Shown one piece after another: positions 1-7,216 of a stretch of DNA of 11,285 nucleotides. This DNA comes from Defluviitaleaceae bacterium. Lineage in GTDB: Bacteria; Bacillota_A; Clostridia; Lachnospirales; WQUN01. The stretch spans positions 1-11,285 of the forward strand of contig WREB01000015.1 in the NCBI GenBank assembly GCA_009779525.1, written 5' to 3'. How positions within the stretch are numbered: position 1 is the stretch's first letter; each line of letters begins with the position of its first letter. The translations under genes and the position numbers were made by a program. Below the pieces are notes generated by a model. That model worked only from the letters and a program-made list of their open reading frames with translations, was not told the origin of the DNA and searched no databases.

Positions 1-52
1 CTCGTTCAAGCCGGAAACATACGGATGAGTCGATTGTTTTCCGCGCGCGCAT

Positions 53-86
53 CGCGCCTCGGGCGCGACCGCGCCTTAGGCGCGAC
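53..86. repeat. Tandem pair of 17-bp GC-rich near-palindromes
   Basis: Two adjacent units start at 54 and 71 with a 17-bp period, and 14 of their 16 compared bases are identical. Each unit is itself a near-palindrome of the form GCGCC-TNN-GGCGC followed by GAC. They lie just upstream of the tRNA promoter. On RNA they would form stacked GC hairpins, but no T run follows, so they do not look like an intrinsic terminator. They may belong to a dispersed palindromic repeat family or act as a protein-binding site; the window cannot decide this. Confidence 0.5.
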
Positions 87-102
87 AACTCCTCGGGTTT
101 AA

Positions 103-132
103 TTGACATTTTAGGCGCCCGTGTGTTAAAAA
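103..132 (+). promoter_or_regulatory. Sigma-A-type promoter of tRNA-Lys
   Basis: A perfect TTGACA -35 box lies at 103-108. After 17-18 bases comes a weak A/T-rich -10 (TTAAAA or TAAAAA, 126-132) preceded by TG at 124-125, which could act as an extended -10. Transcription would begin a few bases before the mature tRNA end at 142, leaving almost no leader. Confidence 0.6.
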
Positions 133-141
133 TATTCCCGC

Positions 142-214
142 GCATCTTTAGCTCAGTTGGTAGAGCACGTGACTCTTAATCATGGGGTCCAGGGTTCGAG
201 CCCCTGAAGATGCA
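142..214 (+). tRNA. tRNA-Lys (anticodon CUU)
   Basis: The cloverleaf can be drawn completely by eye. The acceptor stem pairs GCATCTT (142-148) with AAGATGC (207-213) without mismatch and has discriminator A at 214. The D arm is GCTC/GAGC (151-166). The anticodon stem is 168-172 with 180-184, including one G-T pair. The loop CTCTTAA places anticodon CTT at 175-177, decoding the lysine codon AAG. The TPsiC arm is CAGGG/CCCTG with a TTCGAGC loop. The 3' CCA is not encoded and would be added enzymatically. The gene is a single transcription unit with its own promoter and terminator. Confidence 0.97.
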
Positions 215-218
215 GACG

Positions 219-254
219 AAAAGCCGCCCGCTTCGTTTAAAGCGGGCGGCTTTT
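219..254 (+). terminator. Intrinsic terminator after tRNA-Lys
   Basis: A perfect 15-bp stem pairs AAAAGCCGCCCGCTT (219-233) with 240-254 around a six-base loop and ends in a T-rich tract. It lies 5 bases after the tRNA. The A run on the 5' side gives a U run on the opposite strand too, so it can also stop transcripts of the minus-strand lipoprotein gene arriving from the right. The 99 bases between this hairpin and that gene's stop codon show nothing else. Confidence 0.92.
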
Positions 255-353
255 ATTTTACGGTTTCGTTTTAAGCGTTTAAGTCGATTTGCCGTTTATC
301 GGCGGACATATTCAAAATGCCGTGTCTTTTTATAACAAACGCAACGCCGGCAA

Positions 354-1571
354 TTAAAACGGCAGCTTGATAAACGTAATTTCCGCTATCGCGAACTCTT
401 CGCCGTCGATCGACTCGACGCACAGCGCGGCCGATTTCAAGGTCCCGCTCCAACTGATGTCGAGGAGCCCGCCGTAATCCTTAAAATACATCTCGAAGTT
501 GTGGTAGATGAAGTCGTGCATGAAAAACGGGTGCGATATCTTGTGGAAGCCGTCGTCGTCCTCGATGAAGACGTAAATCTCGGCCTCCCGCGTGAGCCAC
601 GGGTCGTCCTCCCCGCCCGTCCGCGGGAACGTGACCCTGGTGGTCGCGTAGTATTCGCCGGGCCCGTAGGCGTTCAAGCCTTCGGTCACGTCGTACCTTA
701 TGCTTCCTTGCACAAGGAAGCTCGGCTGCTTCTTCGCCATGAAGCCTTCCTTGAAAAATAATTCTTCGCAAGGCTCGAAGCCTTCTTCTTCGAAGTCGGC
801 GAGTTTCTTCCATAAAATAAAATCGTCCGCCGTGATGTCGAGTTTGTACATTTTTAAATCGTCGATCCAGCAGTTGCCGCCGAGGTAGAAATTGCTGCTT
901 GTCATCGTCCCGAGGTATTCGAATCTTATCAAGTCCATGACGCGCGTGTACCTGTCGTTGTAATACGGCGTCACGCTTCCGACGTACCAGTAGCCGCCGG
1001 CGCCCGTGTTGGCCCAAATCGTGTGGCCCGCGACGTATTTTGCGTCGGGCAGGGTCGGGTAGACCGGCCAGTCTTCTTTTTCCGCGCTCTTTATCATGTA
1101 CTCGAGCCAGTAGAAGCCGACGCCGCCGCCTTCCTTGACCAAATCCTCGATTGATACCGCCAAATATTCGCTCGTGTACAGGCTCGCGGGCGGTGTGTAG
1201 TACTCTTCCGTGTCCATCCTGACCACGATCGATTCCATCGCCTCGAAGTCGTCCGCCTCTTCCGCCTCAAGCAACCGCTTCTGCGCGAACGGAAGGAACG
1301 AATCGTCGTCCATCGTCGAAAAGACTTTTAAGAACAGATTGTCGGGCAGCTCCCTTATTTCCGCCGCGATGTCGTCGAACTCGGGCGAATCGGCGGTTAT
1401 ATCGTCAGATTCGTCGGGCTTCGTTTCATCGGCGGGCTGCTCCGACGCCTGAGTGGGCGCGGGAGTGTTTGCCGCGGCGGGTTCGTTTTTATCGCTCGCG
1501 CAGCCGGCTTGCGCCGCGAACATGATCACCGCGCATAAAACAAGCAGATTATGCGGCAGCATTTTTAACAT
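354..1571 (-). CDS. Secreted lipoprotein of unknown function
   Basis: This 405-residue protein starts with a lipoprotein signal peptide: a short basic start (MLKM), a hydrophobic segment and a lipobox-like AQAGC with Cys24 as the expected acylated residue. An acidic Ala/Pro/Thr-rich linker follows, then a region rich in Asp/Glu and aromatic residues. The C-terminal part (about 170-405) has alternating hydrophobic/aromatic stretches such as GGYWYVGS and NCWIDDLKMYKL, which suggest a beta-sandwich. I recognise no named family. The start at 1571 is preferred over an in-frame ATG at 1589 because a GGGGG ribosome binding site (1579-1583) sits 7 bases upstream of it. The protein is probably anchored on the outer face of the membrane. 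The gene is monocistronic and divergent from the nucleotidyltransferase gene. The lipoprotein call is firm; the function is not known. Confidence 0.85.
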   Translation of the reverse strand: MLKMLPHNLLVLCAVIMFAAQAGCASDKNEPAAANTPAPTQASEQPADETKPDESDDITADSPEFDDIAAEIRELPDNLFLKVFSTMDDDSFLPFAQKRLLEAEEADDFEAMESIVVRMDTEEYYTPPASLYTSEYLAVSIEDLVKEGGGVGFYWLEYMIKSAEKEDWPVYPTLPDAKYVAGHTIWANTGAGGYWYVGSVTPYYNDRYTRVMDLIRFEYLGTMTSSNFYLGGNCWIDDLKMYKLDITADDFILWKKLADFEEEGFEPCEELFFKEGFMAKKQPSFLVQGSIRYDVTEGLNAYGPGEYYATTRVTFPRTGGEDDPWLTREAEIYVFIEDDDGFHKISHPFFMHDFIYHNFEMYFKDYGGLLDISWSGTLKSAALCVESIDGEEFAIAEITFIKLPF

Positions 1572-1622
1572 CAAATAACCCCCAGTCATGTTAGAAAAAC
1601 TTGCGCCATCCGATCTATGGAA

Positions 1623-1651
1623 ATGACGCGGCCATGTTTCTATTGTAGAAT
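1623..1651 (+). promoter_or_regulatory. Plus-strand promoter of the nucleotidyltransferase-regulator cluster
   Basis: ATGACG (1623-1628, four of six consensus bases) and TAGAAT (1646-1651, five of six) are separated by 17 bases. The -10 box overlaps the minus-strand -10 of the lipoprotein promoter, so the two polymerases would compete for the same DNA. Transcription would begin near 1658, leaving about 117 bases of leader before the chosen start at 1775. Confidence 0.45.
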
Positions 1652-1670
1652 ACGCGTACCGTTTTGTCCA
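1642..1670 (-). promoter_or_regulatory. Promoter of the minus-strand lipoprotein gene
   Basis: Read on the minus strand, TGGACA (1665-1670) and TACAAT (1642-1647) are each one base from consensus and are separated by exactly 17 bases. Transcription would start near 1635, giving a leader of about 60 bases. The -35 box lies inside a short inverted repeat TTGTC-N5-GACAA (1664-1678), a possible operator. Confidence 0.6.
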
Positions 1671-1774
1671 ATCGACAACCGTTTTTAAGCGGAATAATTG
1701 GCAGTGAACATGATCCGGCGTTCTTACGTAATGTTAAAACGCCGGCCGACGAAAAATGCTTGGTTGGTGATTGC

Positions 1775-2461
1775 ATGATGAAATGCTTCTGCCGCGAAAC
1801 CGAAAGCGAGTTTGTATACAACGTCTGGGGCGCCGAAGGCAAGATAGCGGATAAACTTCGCGCCGACATGTTTTGGGAGCAAACAGGCGAAGGCAGATTC
1901 GTCAAGTCTTACCCGACCAAAACGGGGTTGGACGACGCCTGGCATCTGGACGCCGCGTACAAGGAAACGATTTCAAGAAACTTCGCCGCAAACGGAAAAG
2001 CGTGGATCGAGGGGCGGTTCGATTTTGAACGGGTATTCATGTTCCTTGCGCGAAAGCTGACGGATTGCGGGATCGAATGGCACATAATCGGCAGCGCAAG
2101 CGAAAGGCTGGCGGGCGCGCCAATCGAACCGCGCGACATAGACATTTGCGTTGAAACGAGAGATTTTTACAAAGCCAAGGAATTGTTTCGGGAATATACG
2201 ATCGAGCCCTTCGTCGACAATAAGGGAAGCTGGCTCGTCCGTTATTTCGGCAAATTGTGCGTCGACGGGGCTTCGGTCGACGTCGCCGCGGACGAAAAGA
2301 TGAACGTAAAAAACCTACCGTACCCGCTTGCGGATATTTCATGGAACGGATTTACCCTACGCGCCGAGCCGCTCGCGAAGCGCTGCGAAACCGAAACTCG
2401 GCGCGGAAGAATCGACAGAATTTCGGCGATTGAAAAACTCATGGAAAGCTCGCCGAAATGA
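1775..2461 (+). CDS. Nucleotidyltransferase-fold protein
   Basis: The protein has 228 residues from the chosen start. The core matches the polymerase-beta-type nucleotidyltransferase signature: a helix, then IIGSASERL (Gly106, Ser107), then PRDIDI with Asp121 and Asp123 as probable metal ligands. A third candidate carboxylate is Asp169 in the strand SVDVAAD. This arrangement occurs in small nucleotidyltransferases, including antibiotic adenylyltransferases and uncharacterised proteins; the substrate cannot be read from sequence. The frame stays open back to a TTG at 1664, but the extra codons have distinctly A/T-rich third positions. GGTGAT (1766-1771) precedes ATG 1775, with ATG 1778 as the alternative. 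The gene ends 27 bases before the AraC-type regulator gene and probably shares its transcript. The roughly 70 residues before the core are not recognised. Confidence 0.75.
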   Translation: MMKCFCRETESEFVYNVWGAEGKIADKLRADMFWEQTGEGRFVKSYPTKTGLDDAWHLDAAYKETISRNFAANGKAWIEGRFDFERVFMFLARKLTDCGIEWHIIGSASERLAGAPIEPRDIDICVETRDFYKAKELFREYTIEPFVDNKGSWLVRYFGKLCVDGASVDVAADEKMNVKNLPYPLADISWNGFTLRAEPLAKRCETETRRGRIDRISAIEKLMESSPK

Positions 2462-2488
2462 ATCCCCATAGGCGCGGGGCAATCCGAA

Positions 2489-3772
2489 ATGATAAATCAT
2501 GAGATAAATATTTTTAACTCGGGGGATTGCGTCTGGCGCCTGCTTCGCTTCATCGAAGCCGAGCTTTACGGCGAAATCGACGCGCAAAAGCTCGCCCGCT
2601 TCGGGTTCGTCTCGACCGCCCGGCTATACAGGGATTTTTACAGCGCGACGGGCCATTCGGTCAAGGAATACGTGCGTAAGCGCAGGCTTTCGAACGCCCT
2701 TGCGTTGGTTAAGAGTTCGTCGCTTAAGTTTACTGAAATCGCGGCGAATTGCGGCTATTCGTCGCAGCAGTCGCTTAACAGGACGGTCAAGAAAGCGATA
2801 GGGACGACGCCCTCGGCGTACAAGGCGACGGACGCTTTCTATTACTTCCCTCCTTACGAAGGCGGGCCGGCGCATACCGTCGCCGTCGCAAACGAGACCA
2901 TTCCGGCCGCGTCTAAATTCGTTTACCTTCATCCGAAGTTAAGCGGTATCGAGAACGCGGCGCTCGCGGTGCTTTCCGAAGCGGCCCCGGAATACACGGA
3001 CAGGGTTTTCGGACGAAACGCGGGACAATCCGGGAACAGGTTCGCATACGAACTTTATTTGACGGACGAATGCCAAGATTTTAACGCGCTTTCGCGTTGC
3101 GGCTTAAGCTACGCGGGCGAGACGCCTCGCCGCGCGGGCCTGTTCGCTTCGATAGCCGTCGCGAACGACGCGGAAAAAATAAGCGGCGCGTGGGATTATC
3201 TGTACTCCGTCTGGCTTAGCCGAAGCATGTTCGAATATACGGGCGAACCTTACTTCGAGGAATTTTTGCGCAGGGCCAATAAAGTAAAAAAGCTGCGGCT
3301 TTTCCTGCCAATTTTAAAACGCGGGGGAACCCCGGCGATTCGGCTGATAAAAAACCCGTCGATGCGTTTCGCGGTGTCGTCGGCGGCGGGGCCCGGCGCC
3401 GAAAAAAAAGCGTCGCGTATGATCGTTAATTTTCTCGCCGCGTATTATCCCGAAATCGTCAAAACTTCGAGGGAGTATTACGTGAGCAGGGAAGCGGATT
3501 CGTTCGTCTGCGGGATCCGCGCCGATTCGGCATTAGACATTCCCGGCGCCGCGGAAGCCTTGCAAATCGCGACGGAAGGTGAATACTATCTCCGTTCGGA
3601 CAGCGAAACGCCGGCCGACTACGGAACGGCGCTTGCCAAACTTTTAACGTTCGCGTCAGAAAACGGTTTTCGCGCCGACGCCAAGGGCGCCTTCGCCATC
3701 TACGACGCCGGCGAAAGCTACGACGACCCGAAGATGGCGATGTACGTCCCCGTTAGAATCGATAAGAAATGA
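2489..3772 (+). CDS. AraC-family regulator with two GyrI-like effector domains
   Basis: This 427-residue protein carries an N-terminal AraC-type DNA-binding domain (about 10-110) with two helix-turn-helix units. The second contains the family hallmark IAANCGYSSQQSLNRTVKK followed by IGTTPSAYK. Two GyrI/Rob-like ligand-binding units then follow. The first (about 135-285) ends in WDYLYSVWL and LRLFLPIL, and the second (about 300-425) ends in AFAIYDAGESY and AMYVPVRI; both endings are typical closing segments of that fold. Most relatives have one such domain, so the tandem pair is unusual. GyrI-like domains generally bind small amphipathic or cationic molecules, and the protein probably controls its own cluster. 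The start has only a weak G-rich site upstream (GGGG, 2476-2479). A terminator-like hairpin separates it from the 806-residue gene. Confidence 0.88.
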   Translation: MINHEINIFNSGDCVWRLLRFIEAELYGEIDAQKLARFGFVSTARLYRDFYSATGHSVKEYVRKRRLSNALALVKSSSLKFTEIAANCGYSSQQSLNRTVKKAIGTTPSAYKATDAFYYFPPYEGGPAHTVAVANETIPAASKFVYLHPKLSGIENAALAVLSEAAPEYTDRVFGRNAGQSGNRFAYELYLTDECQDFNALSRCGLSYAGETPRRAGLFASIAVANDAEKISGAWDYLYSVWLSRSMFEYTGEPYFEEFLRRANKVKKLRLFLPILKRGGTPAIRLIKNPSMRFAVSSAAGPGAEKKASRMIVNFLAAYYPEIVKTSREYYVSREADSFVCGIRADSALDIPGAAEALQIATEGEYYLRSDSETPADYGTALAKLLTFASENGFRADAKGAFAIYDAGESYDDPKMAMYVPVRIDKK

Positions 3773-3773
3773 T

Positions 3774-3794
3774 AAGCCTTCGGGCCTTTTTTTT
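3774..3794 (+). terminator. Short UUCG-loop hairpin with T tract
   Basis: Immediately after the regulator's stop, GCC-TTCG-GGC (3776-3785) forms a small stem with the very stable UUCG tetraloop, followed by eight T residues (3787-3794). The stem is only 3 bp, extendable by A-T pairs with a bulge, so it may act as a partial terminator or attenuator between the regulator and the next gene rather than as a full stop. Confidence 0.5.
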
Positions 3795-3828
3795 ATTATG
3801 ATGGCGGCAAACCGAAAGGATGTGCGAT

Positions 3829-6249
3829 ATGGACGAACCGATTTGCGGCGCGTTACAAAAGCCGGAAAGCTACGAACCTAAAAAACCGGAGATAATAGGC
3901 ATGGCGAAGGAATCCGCGAAAAATATACGCGGGCTTTTTCCTCCGGACGAATTTTTAATAAAGCCTAAACATAAGATCGCCGGGTTTAGCGGCGACGGCT
4001 GGCCGTTTAGCAACGTCGAGCCGGCCGTGTACGGCGCCCTCGGCCTGCTTTACGGAAGGACGGCCTTGCGCGGCGCGGACGGCGCGCTTGTAAACGGGGA
4101 CATGGAGTATTCGATCCAAAACGTGTTAACCGGGCACGCGTTCGGCTTGTTCTACTGCCTTCCCGACGACGGCGCAAGCCTCGCGGCGTACGGCCTGTCT
4201 TGCTGTTTGATCGGAACCGAAGGGTTATGCACCGGCGAAATTATTAATAAGATAACCGAATCCGTCGCGCAAGGCTGCGCGGTCCATATAGACGAAGGCT
4301 GCGGCAAATACGATTATCTGGTCTGGGGCTACCGGCCCGGTCGTTCTAATTGCGAACTCCGTCCGAATTTAGAACTGCTCGGCCATGCAACCGGTGAGGG
4401 CGGGAACGTCCTGCTCGGCCACACCTTCGAGCACGGAAACGATACGCTCAACTGCTCGTGTGATTTCGAAAACCCAAGCGAAATCACGCGGCCAAGTGAA
4501 ATCTTCGCCGACTCGCGGTTGTTTAGGCCAAACGGCGAACGGCCCGGCGGCGTTTTCATAATAAGCCCCGACGGTCCGCGCTTAAACCGCGAGTTTCTTT
4601 ATCAAAAGGCGCTGGCCGAAGGTTTTCGTATGATGACGCAAACCGCGCCGCCAGTATGCATGGATATGGAGCGGGTGCATTTCGGCTACGGCCAGGCGGT
4701 CTACGACGAATGGGAGAGGCAGATCGAGCGGGCGCAGGCGGAAAATTACGAAAACTATTTTTACGTGTCGCCGATCTTTCCGCACTTCATCGCACTGTAC
4801 GAAAACCGGCTGCATCTGCACAAGTTTTTGAAGATGCTAGCGGAAAGAACCCGCGATAAAAATTTGGCCGAAGCCGCCGAAACGTGCGGGTTGTTAAGGG
4901 AAACGGCGCAAGGAGCCGCCGTCGCGACGATGGAAGGCGACTACAACCCGTTAAGGAGCGCCGCGAACTACGAAAAGCGCGCGTTTTTGCTTGAATCCTT
5001 GCAAAAATGCCGCGGGCTGGAGCTTAAAACGGCGGAGCAAATCGGCGAATACCTGCGCTGTGCCGAGGGTTATTCGCCTAAAAAGCCGGAAATAGTGGCG
5101 CTGGCTAAAAACGCCCAAAACAAATTCGACTACCCCGAATCGTTCGTCCTGCCTTCCGGCTGCGCCGAAATACCGGAAGGGGTCAGGCACGCGGGGCCCG
5201 CGTACGTCGGCTTCGCGAACGAGTTCGCGTATTTCATGGATTATACGAACCAGGGCTACGGCTTCGTTTATCACGGGGATTGGCGCAAATCGAAGGACTA
5301 CGCGTTGTTTGACGCGCTCACCGGGTACGCGGCGCGGCCCGCCGCGCACATAAAGCCCACTGATGCGGAGCTTTTAACGGCGTACGGGGCCGCCGGGTTT
5401 TATCCCGAAATTTTTTCCGCGGACCCCGATTGTGAAAATTACCTGTGCGAGGCCGATATGGCCGACGCCATCAAGTACGCGCTCTGCGCGCTGAAGCAGC
5501 CGGCGATACTTCCGCAAGCCGAGCTGTTTTGCGGCTCGATCGTTGTCGGGTATAAAAATTACGGCAGGACGCTCATTTTTTATTCGCTGTATCCGTACTT
5601 CATGCGCATGGAAGACAATACGGAGCCGCGCGTCGAGGAAGTTTCCGGCTGGTACCATGGCAAGGCAAAACTCATGATCGTGGGCGAAAGGGCGAACAGC
5701 GTTTCGGAGCTTGATATCAGCAAAGCGGCGCTTCGCAAATTACACGAAAGTTTTAGCTACGGATTGCATGGCGGCGGTAAGCGCCACTACGACGAATGGA
5801 TTAATTTCCTTAGGTTAAGCAAAAACGGGATGATCGGCGAAGTGTTGAAGAAACGCTTTATTCCTGGGGGAAGCGTCGGGCGCTTAACCGAAGCCGAGGC
5901 GAACGAACGCGATATATGGGACGTCATTTGCATGGCGCAGGACACGGTTTGGTGCGAGATCGCCGAGGCCAGGTTTTATATCGCGCGGCTCATGTACCAA
6001 ATAAAAGAGCTGTTCCCCGATTGCGCCGAAGATTTGCAAACGATCGGCGACCATTTTTGCCATGCGAGCGATATCATGGGCAACGAGCGGACGGGCTACG
6101 GCAGCGAAATCGGCGACCCGTGCGACCGCGAAATCTTTTCCAAAAATGATGTTCGCGAAAGGATGGCCGGACGCGTCGCGGATCTAATGGCCGCCGACGA
6201 AAAGGGGCTCGGCTTGATCGAGGGGCTGCTTAAAAGGATGAATCTGTGA
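3829..6249 (+). CDS. Internally duplicated BtrH/C39-peptidase-like protein
   Basis: The protein has 806 residues and no signal peptide or membrane segment. It is made of two related halves. YEPKKPEIIGMAK (from residue 15) recurs as YSPKKPEIVALAK (from residue 415). LTGHAFG...AAYG is matched by LTGYAAR...TAYG, and YDEWERQI by YDEWINFL. This order, a Gly/aromatic-rich papain-like core followed by a YDEW helical region, recalls proteins with a BtrH N-terminal (C39-like) domain. The usual N-terminal catalytic Cys is not apparent at the equivalent place in either half, so hydrolase activity is doubtful. Start 3829 is chosen over ATG 3820 because AAAGGA (3815-3820) overlaps the earlier ATG and sits 8 bases before the later one. 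It lies 56 bases after the regulator gene. The family call is tentative; the duplication is direct observation. Confidence 0.7.
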   Translation: MDEPICGALQKPESYEPKKPEIIGMAKESAKNIRGLFPPDEFLIKPKHKIAGFSGDGWPFSNVEPAVYGALGLLYGRTALRGADGALVNGDMEYSIQNVLTGHAFGLFYCLPDDGASLAAYGLSCCLIGTEGLCTGEIINKITESVAQGCAVHIDEGCGKYDYLVWGYRPGRSNCELRPNLELLGHATGEGGNVLLGHTFEHGNDTLNCSCDFENPSEITRPSEIFADSRLFRPNGERPGGVFIISPDGPRLNREFLYQKALAEGFRMMTQTAPPVCMDMERVHFGYGQAVYDEWERQIERAQAENYENYFYVSPIFPHFIALYENRLHLHKFLKMLAERTRDKNLAEAAETCGLLRETAQGAAVATMEGDYNPLRSAANYEKRAFLLESLQKCRGLELKTAEQIGEYLRCAEGYSPKKPEIVALAKNAQNKFDYPESFVLPSGCAEIPEGVRHAGPAYVGFANEFAYFMDYTNQGYGFVYHGDWRKSKDYALFDALTGYAARPAAHIKPTDAELLTAYGAAGFYPEIFSADPDCENYLCEADMADAIKYALCALKQPAILPQAELFCGSIVVGYKNYGRTLIFYSLYPYFMRMEDNTEPRVEEVSGWYHGKAKLMIVGERANSVSELDISKAALRKLHESFSYGLHGGGKRHYDEWINFLRLSKNGMIGEVLKKRFIPGGSVGRLTEAEANERDIWDVICMAQDTVWCEIAEARFYIARLMYQIKELFPDCAEDLQTIGDHFCHASDIMGNERTGYGSEIGDPCDREIFSKNDVRERMAGRVADLMAADEKGLGLIEGLLKRMNL

Positions 6250-6412
6250 TTTTTTTTGATCAATCGCCGTTTATAGCAAATACCGTGCCAATTAAATTTC
6301 GCGTAAATTAATTAGGTGTAATGAAAAAACGCAAAAAATTGATTTTCTAAGCTCTATTGCATGACGCTGGCTTCGCCGATTACGGTTCTCGCGGCGTGAT
6401 AAATTATTTGCC
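6250..6412. other. A/T-rich gap between convergent genes
   Basis: Eight T residues (6250-6257) follow the 806-residue gene's stop directly and run into the palindrome TTGATCAA (6256-6263), but there is no GC stem before them. A 5-bp inverted repeat CGCCG/CGGCG (6374-6378, 6392-6396) lacks a U run on either strand. I see no gene, tRNA or convincing terminator here. Confidence 0.5.
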
Positions 6413-7117
6413 TCAACCCGCGACGACTTCGATCGCGTTTACCCAGATCGCGTTGTTTTTCTTGTGGATGAAATCGATCGCGATCTTCCCGTCCTCATCG
6501 GCGGTCGCCGGCAGCTCCATGATGTAGACAAGGTACATCTCGTTGACGAAATCGAGCAGGTCGTAGCCTTCCAAAATCATTTCGCCGTTGATCGTAAGGT
6601 CGATAATCGGCTTTACCGAGTCGGGGTTCTTGGGGTTGAAATGCAGGCGGATCACGTAGTCGCGGCCCGGCTCGAGTTCGTCGAAACGGTAGCCGAAAAA
6701 CCCCGCCCCGACCCATCTGCTCGAGTTGTAGCAAAAAATCGGCGCCGGGTCCTTCAAGCCTTCCGGGAAAATTACCAGTTCGCCAAACTCCTCCTCGTTC
6801 GTGAATCCGGTCGAATCTGAAGTAGTGCTGCCTGACCAATACTTATAATCCTTAACGAAGCTCCCGACGTCCGTCAGCCCGCCGCAGTTTATCTGATATA
6901 CGGGCGTGCCCGCCGCGACCGTTTCCGGTTCGGGTTCGGGCGTCGGTTCCGGCGTCGGCGACGGCGTGGGAGCTGGCGTGGGCGACGGCGTGGATTCCGG
7001 CGTCGCGGCCTGCGGCGCCTCGGGCGTCGTAATCGGCGCGGCGTCCCCGCTTCCGCAGGAAACTAATAACGCCAGGGCAATCAGGCAGGCGAAGCACGCG
7101 GTCGAATAATTTTTCAT
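6413..7117 (-). CDS. Malectin-like domain lipoprotein
   Basis: The protein has 234 residues. A signal peptide (1-20) ends in the lipobox LVSC with Cys21 as the lipidated residue. A Pro/Thr/Glu spacer (about 28-65, repeating TP-x-P) would hold the domain away from the membrane. Residues 73-232 resemble a malectin-like carbohydrate-binding domain: YQINCGG opening, KDYKYWSG, GFFGYRF, the LEPGRDYVIRLHF strand, a DLTINGE turn and the closing AIWVNAIEV. Related domains bind glucose-type oligosaccharides, so polysaccharide binding at the cell surface is a reasonable guess. No catalytic domain is attached. Start 7117 is chosen because GGAGG (7128-7132) lies 10 bases upstream of it; the earlier in-frame ATG at 7126 is too close. 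The gene is divergent from the Rsm22-like gene and convergent with the 806-residue gene. Confidence 0.82.
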   Translation of the reverse strand: MKNYSTACFACLIALALLVSCGSGDAAPITTPEAPQAATPESTPSPTPAPTPSPTPEPTPEPEPETVAAGTPVYQINCGGLTDVGSFVKDYKYWSGSTTSDSTGFTNEEEFGELVIFPEGLKDPAPIFCYNSSRWVGAGFFGYRFDELEPGRDYVIRLHFNPKNPDSVKPIIDLTINGEMILEGYDLLDFVNEMYLVYIMELPATADEDGKIAIDFIHKKNNAIWVNAIEVVAG

Positions 7118-7160
7118 TTTTATCATCCCTCCGATTTTAAAAGCGCGTATCATTTTGTGT

Positions 7161-7185
7161 CGCGCCGCCGCGGTATGGCGGCGCG
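7161..7185 (-). promoter_or_regulatory. Perfect GC hairpin in the malectin-lipoprotein leader
   Basis: CGCGCCGCC (7161-7169) pairs perfectly with GGCGGCGCG (7177-7185) around a seven-base loop. On the minus strand it lies 43 bases before the ATG, close to a transcription start expected from the A/T-rich -10 candidate at 7191-7199. It could be a 5' mRNA stabiliser or an upstream barrier between the divergent genes. No U tract follows on either strand, so it is not a terminator. Confidence 0.5.
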
Positions 7186-7216
7186 CCCGCTTATAATAAC
7201 ATTTGACCGGCCCTTT

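Noticed and set aside
271..453. 60-residue minus-strand open frame overlapping the end of the lipoprotein gene
   Set aside because: It overlaps the 3' end of the lipoprotein gene on the same strand in another frame, is Arg-rich in the shadow portion and has no ribosome binding site.
1664..1774. N-terminal extension of the nucleotidyltransferase from TTG 1664
   Set aside because: Third codon positions are much more A/T-rich than in the gene body, the TTG has no Shine-Dalgarno, and it nearly coincides with the predicted transcription start.
4951..5349. Long antisense frame (132 codons) inside the 806-residue gene
   Set aside because: High-GC codon structure of the real gene generates such shadows; the product is Arg/Val-rich without domains and lacks a start signal.
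6374..6396. Inverted repeat CGCCG/CGGCG as a terminator for the convergent genes
   Set aside because: The stem is only 5 bp with a 13-base loop and no U run on either strand.
6900..7020. Repetitive G/C-rich tract as a tandem repeat locus or CRISPR
   Set aside because: It encodes the Pro-Thr-Glu spacer of the lipoprotein; the repeats are imperfect TP-x-P codon runs without spacers.
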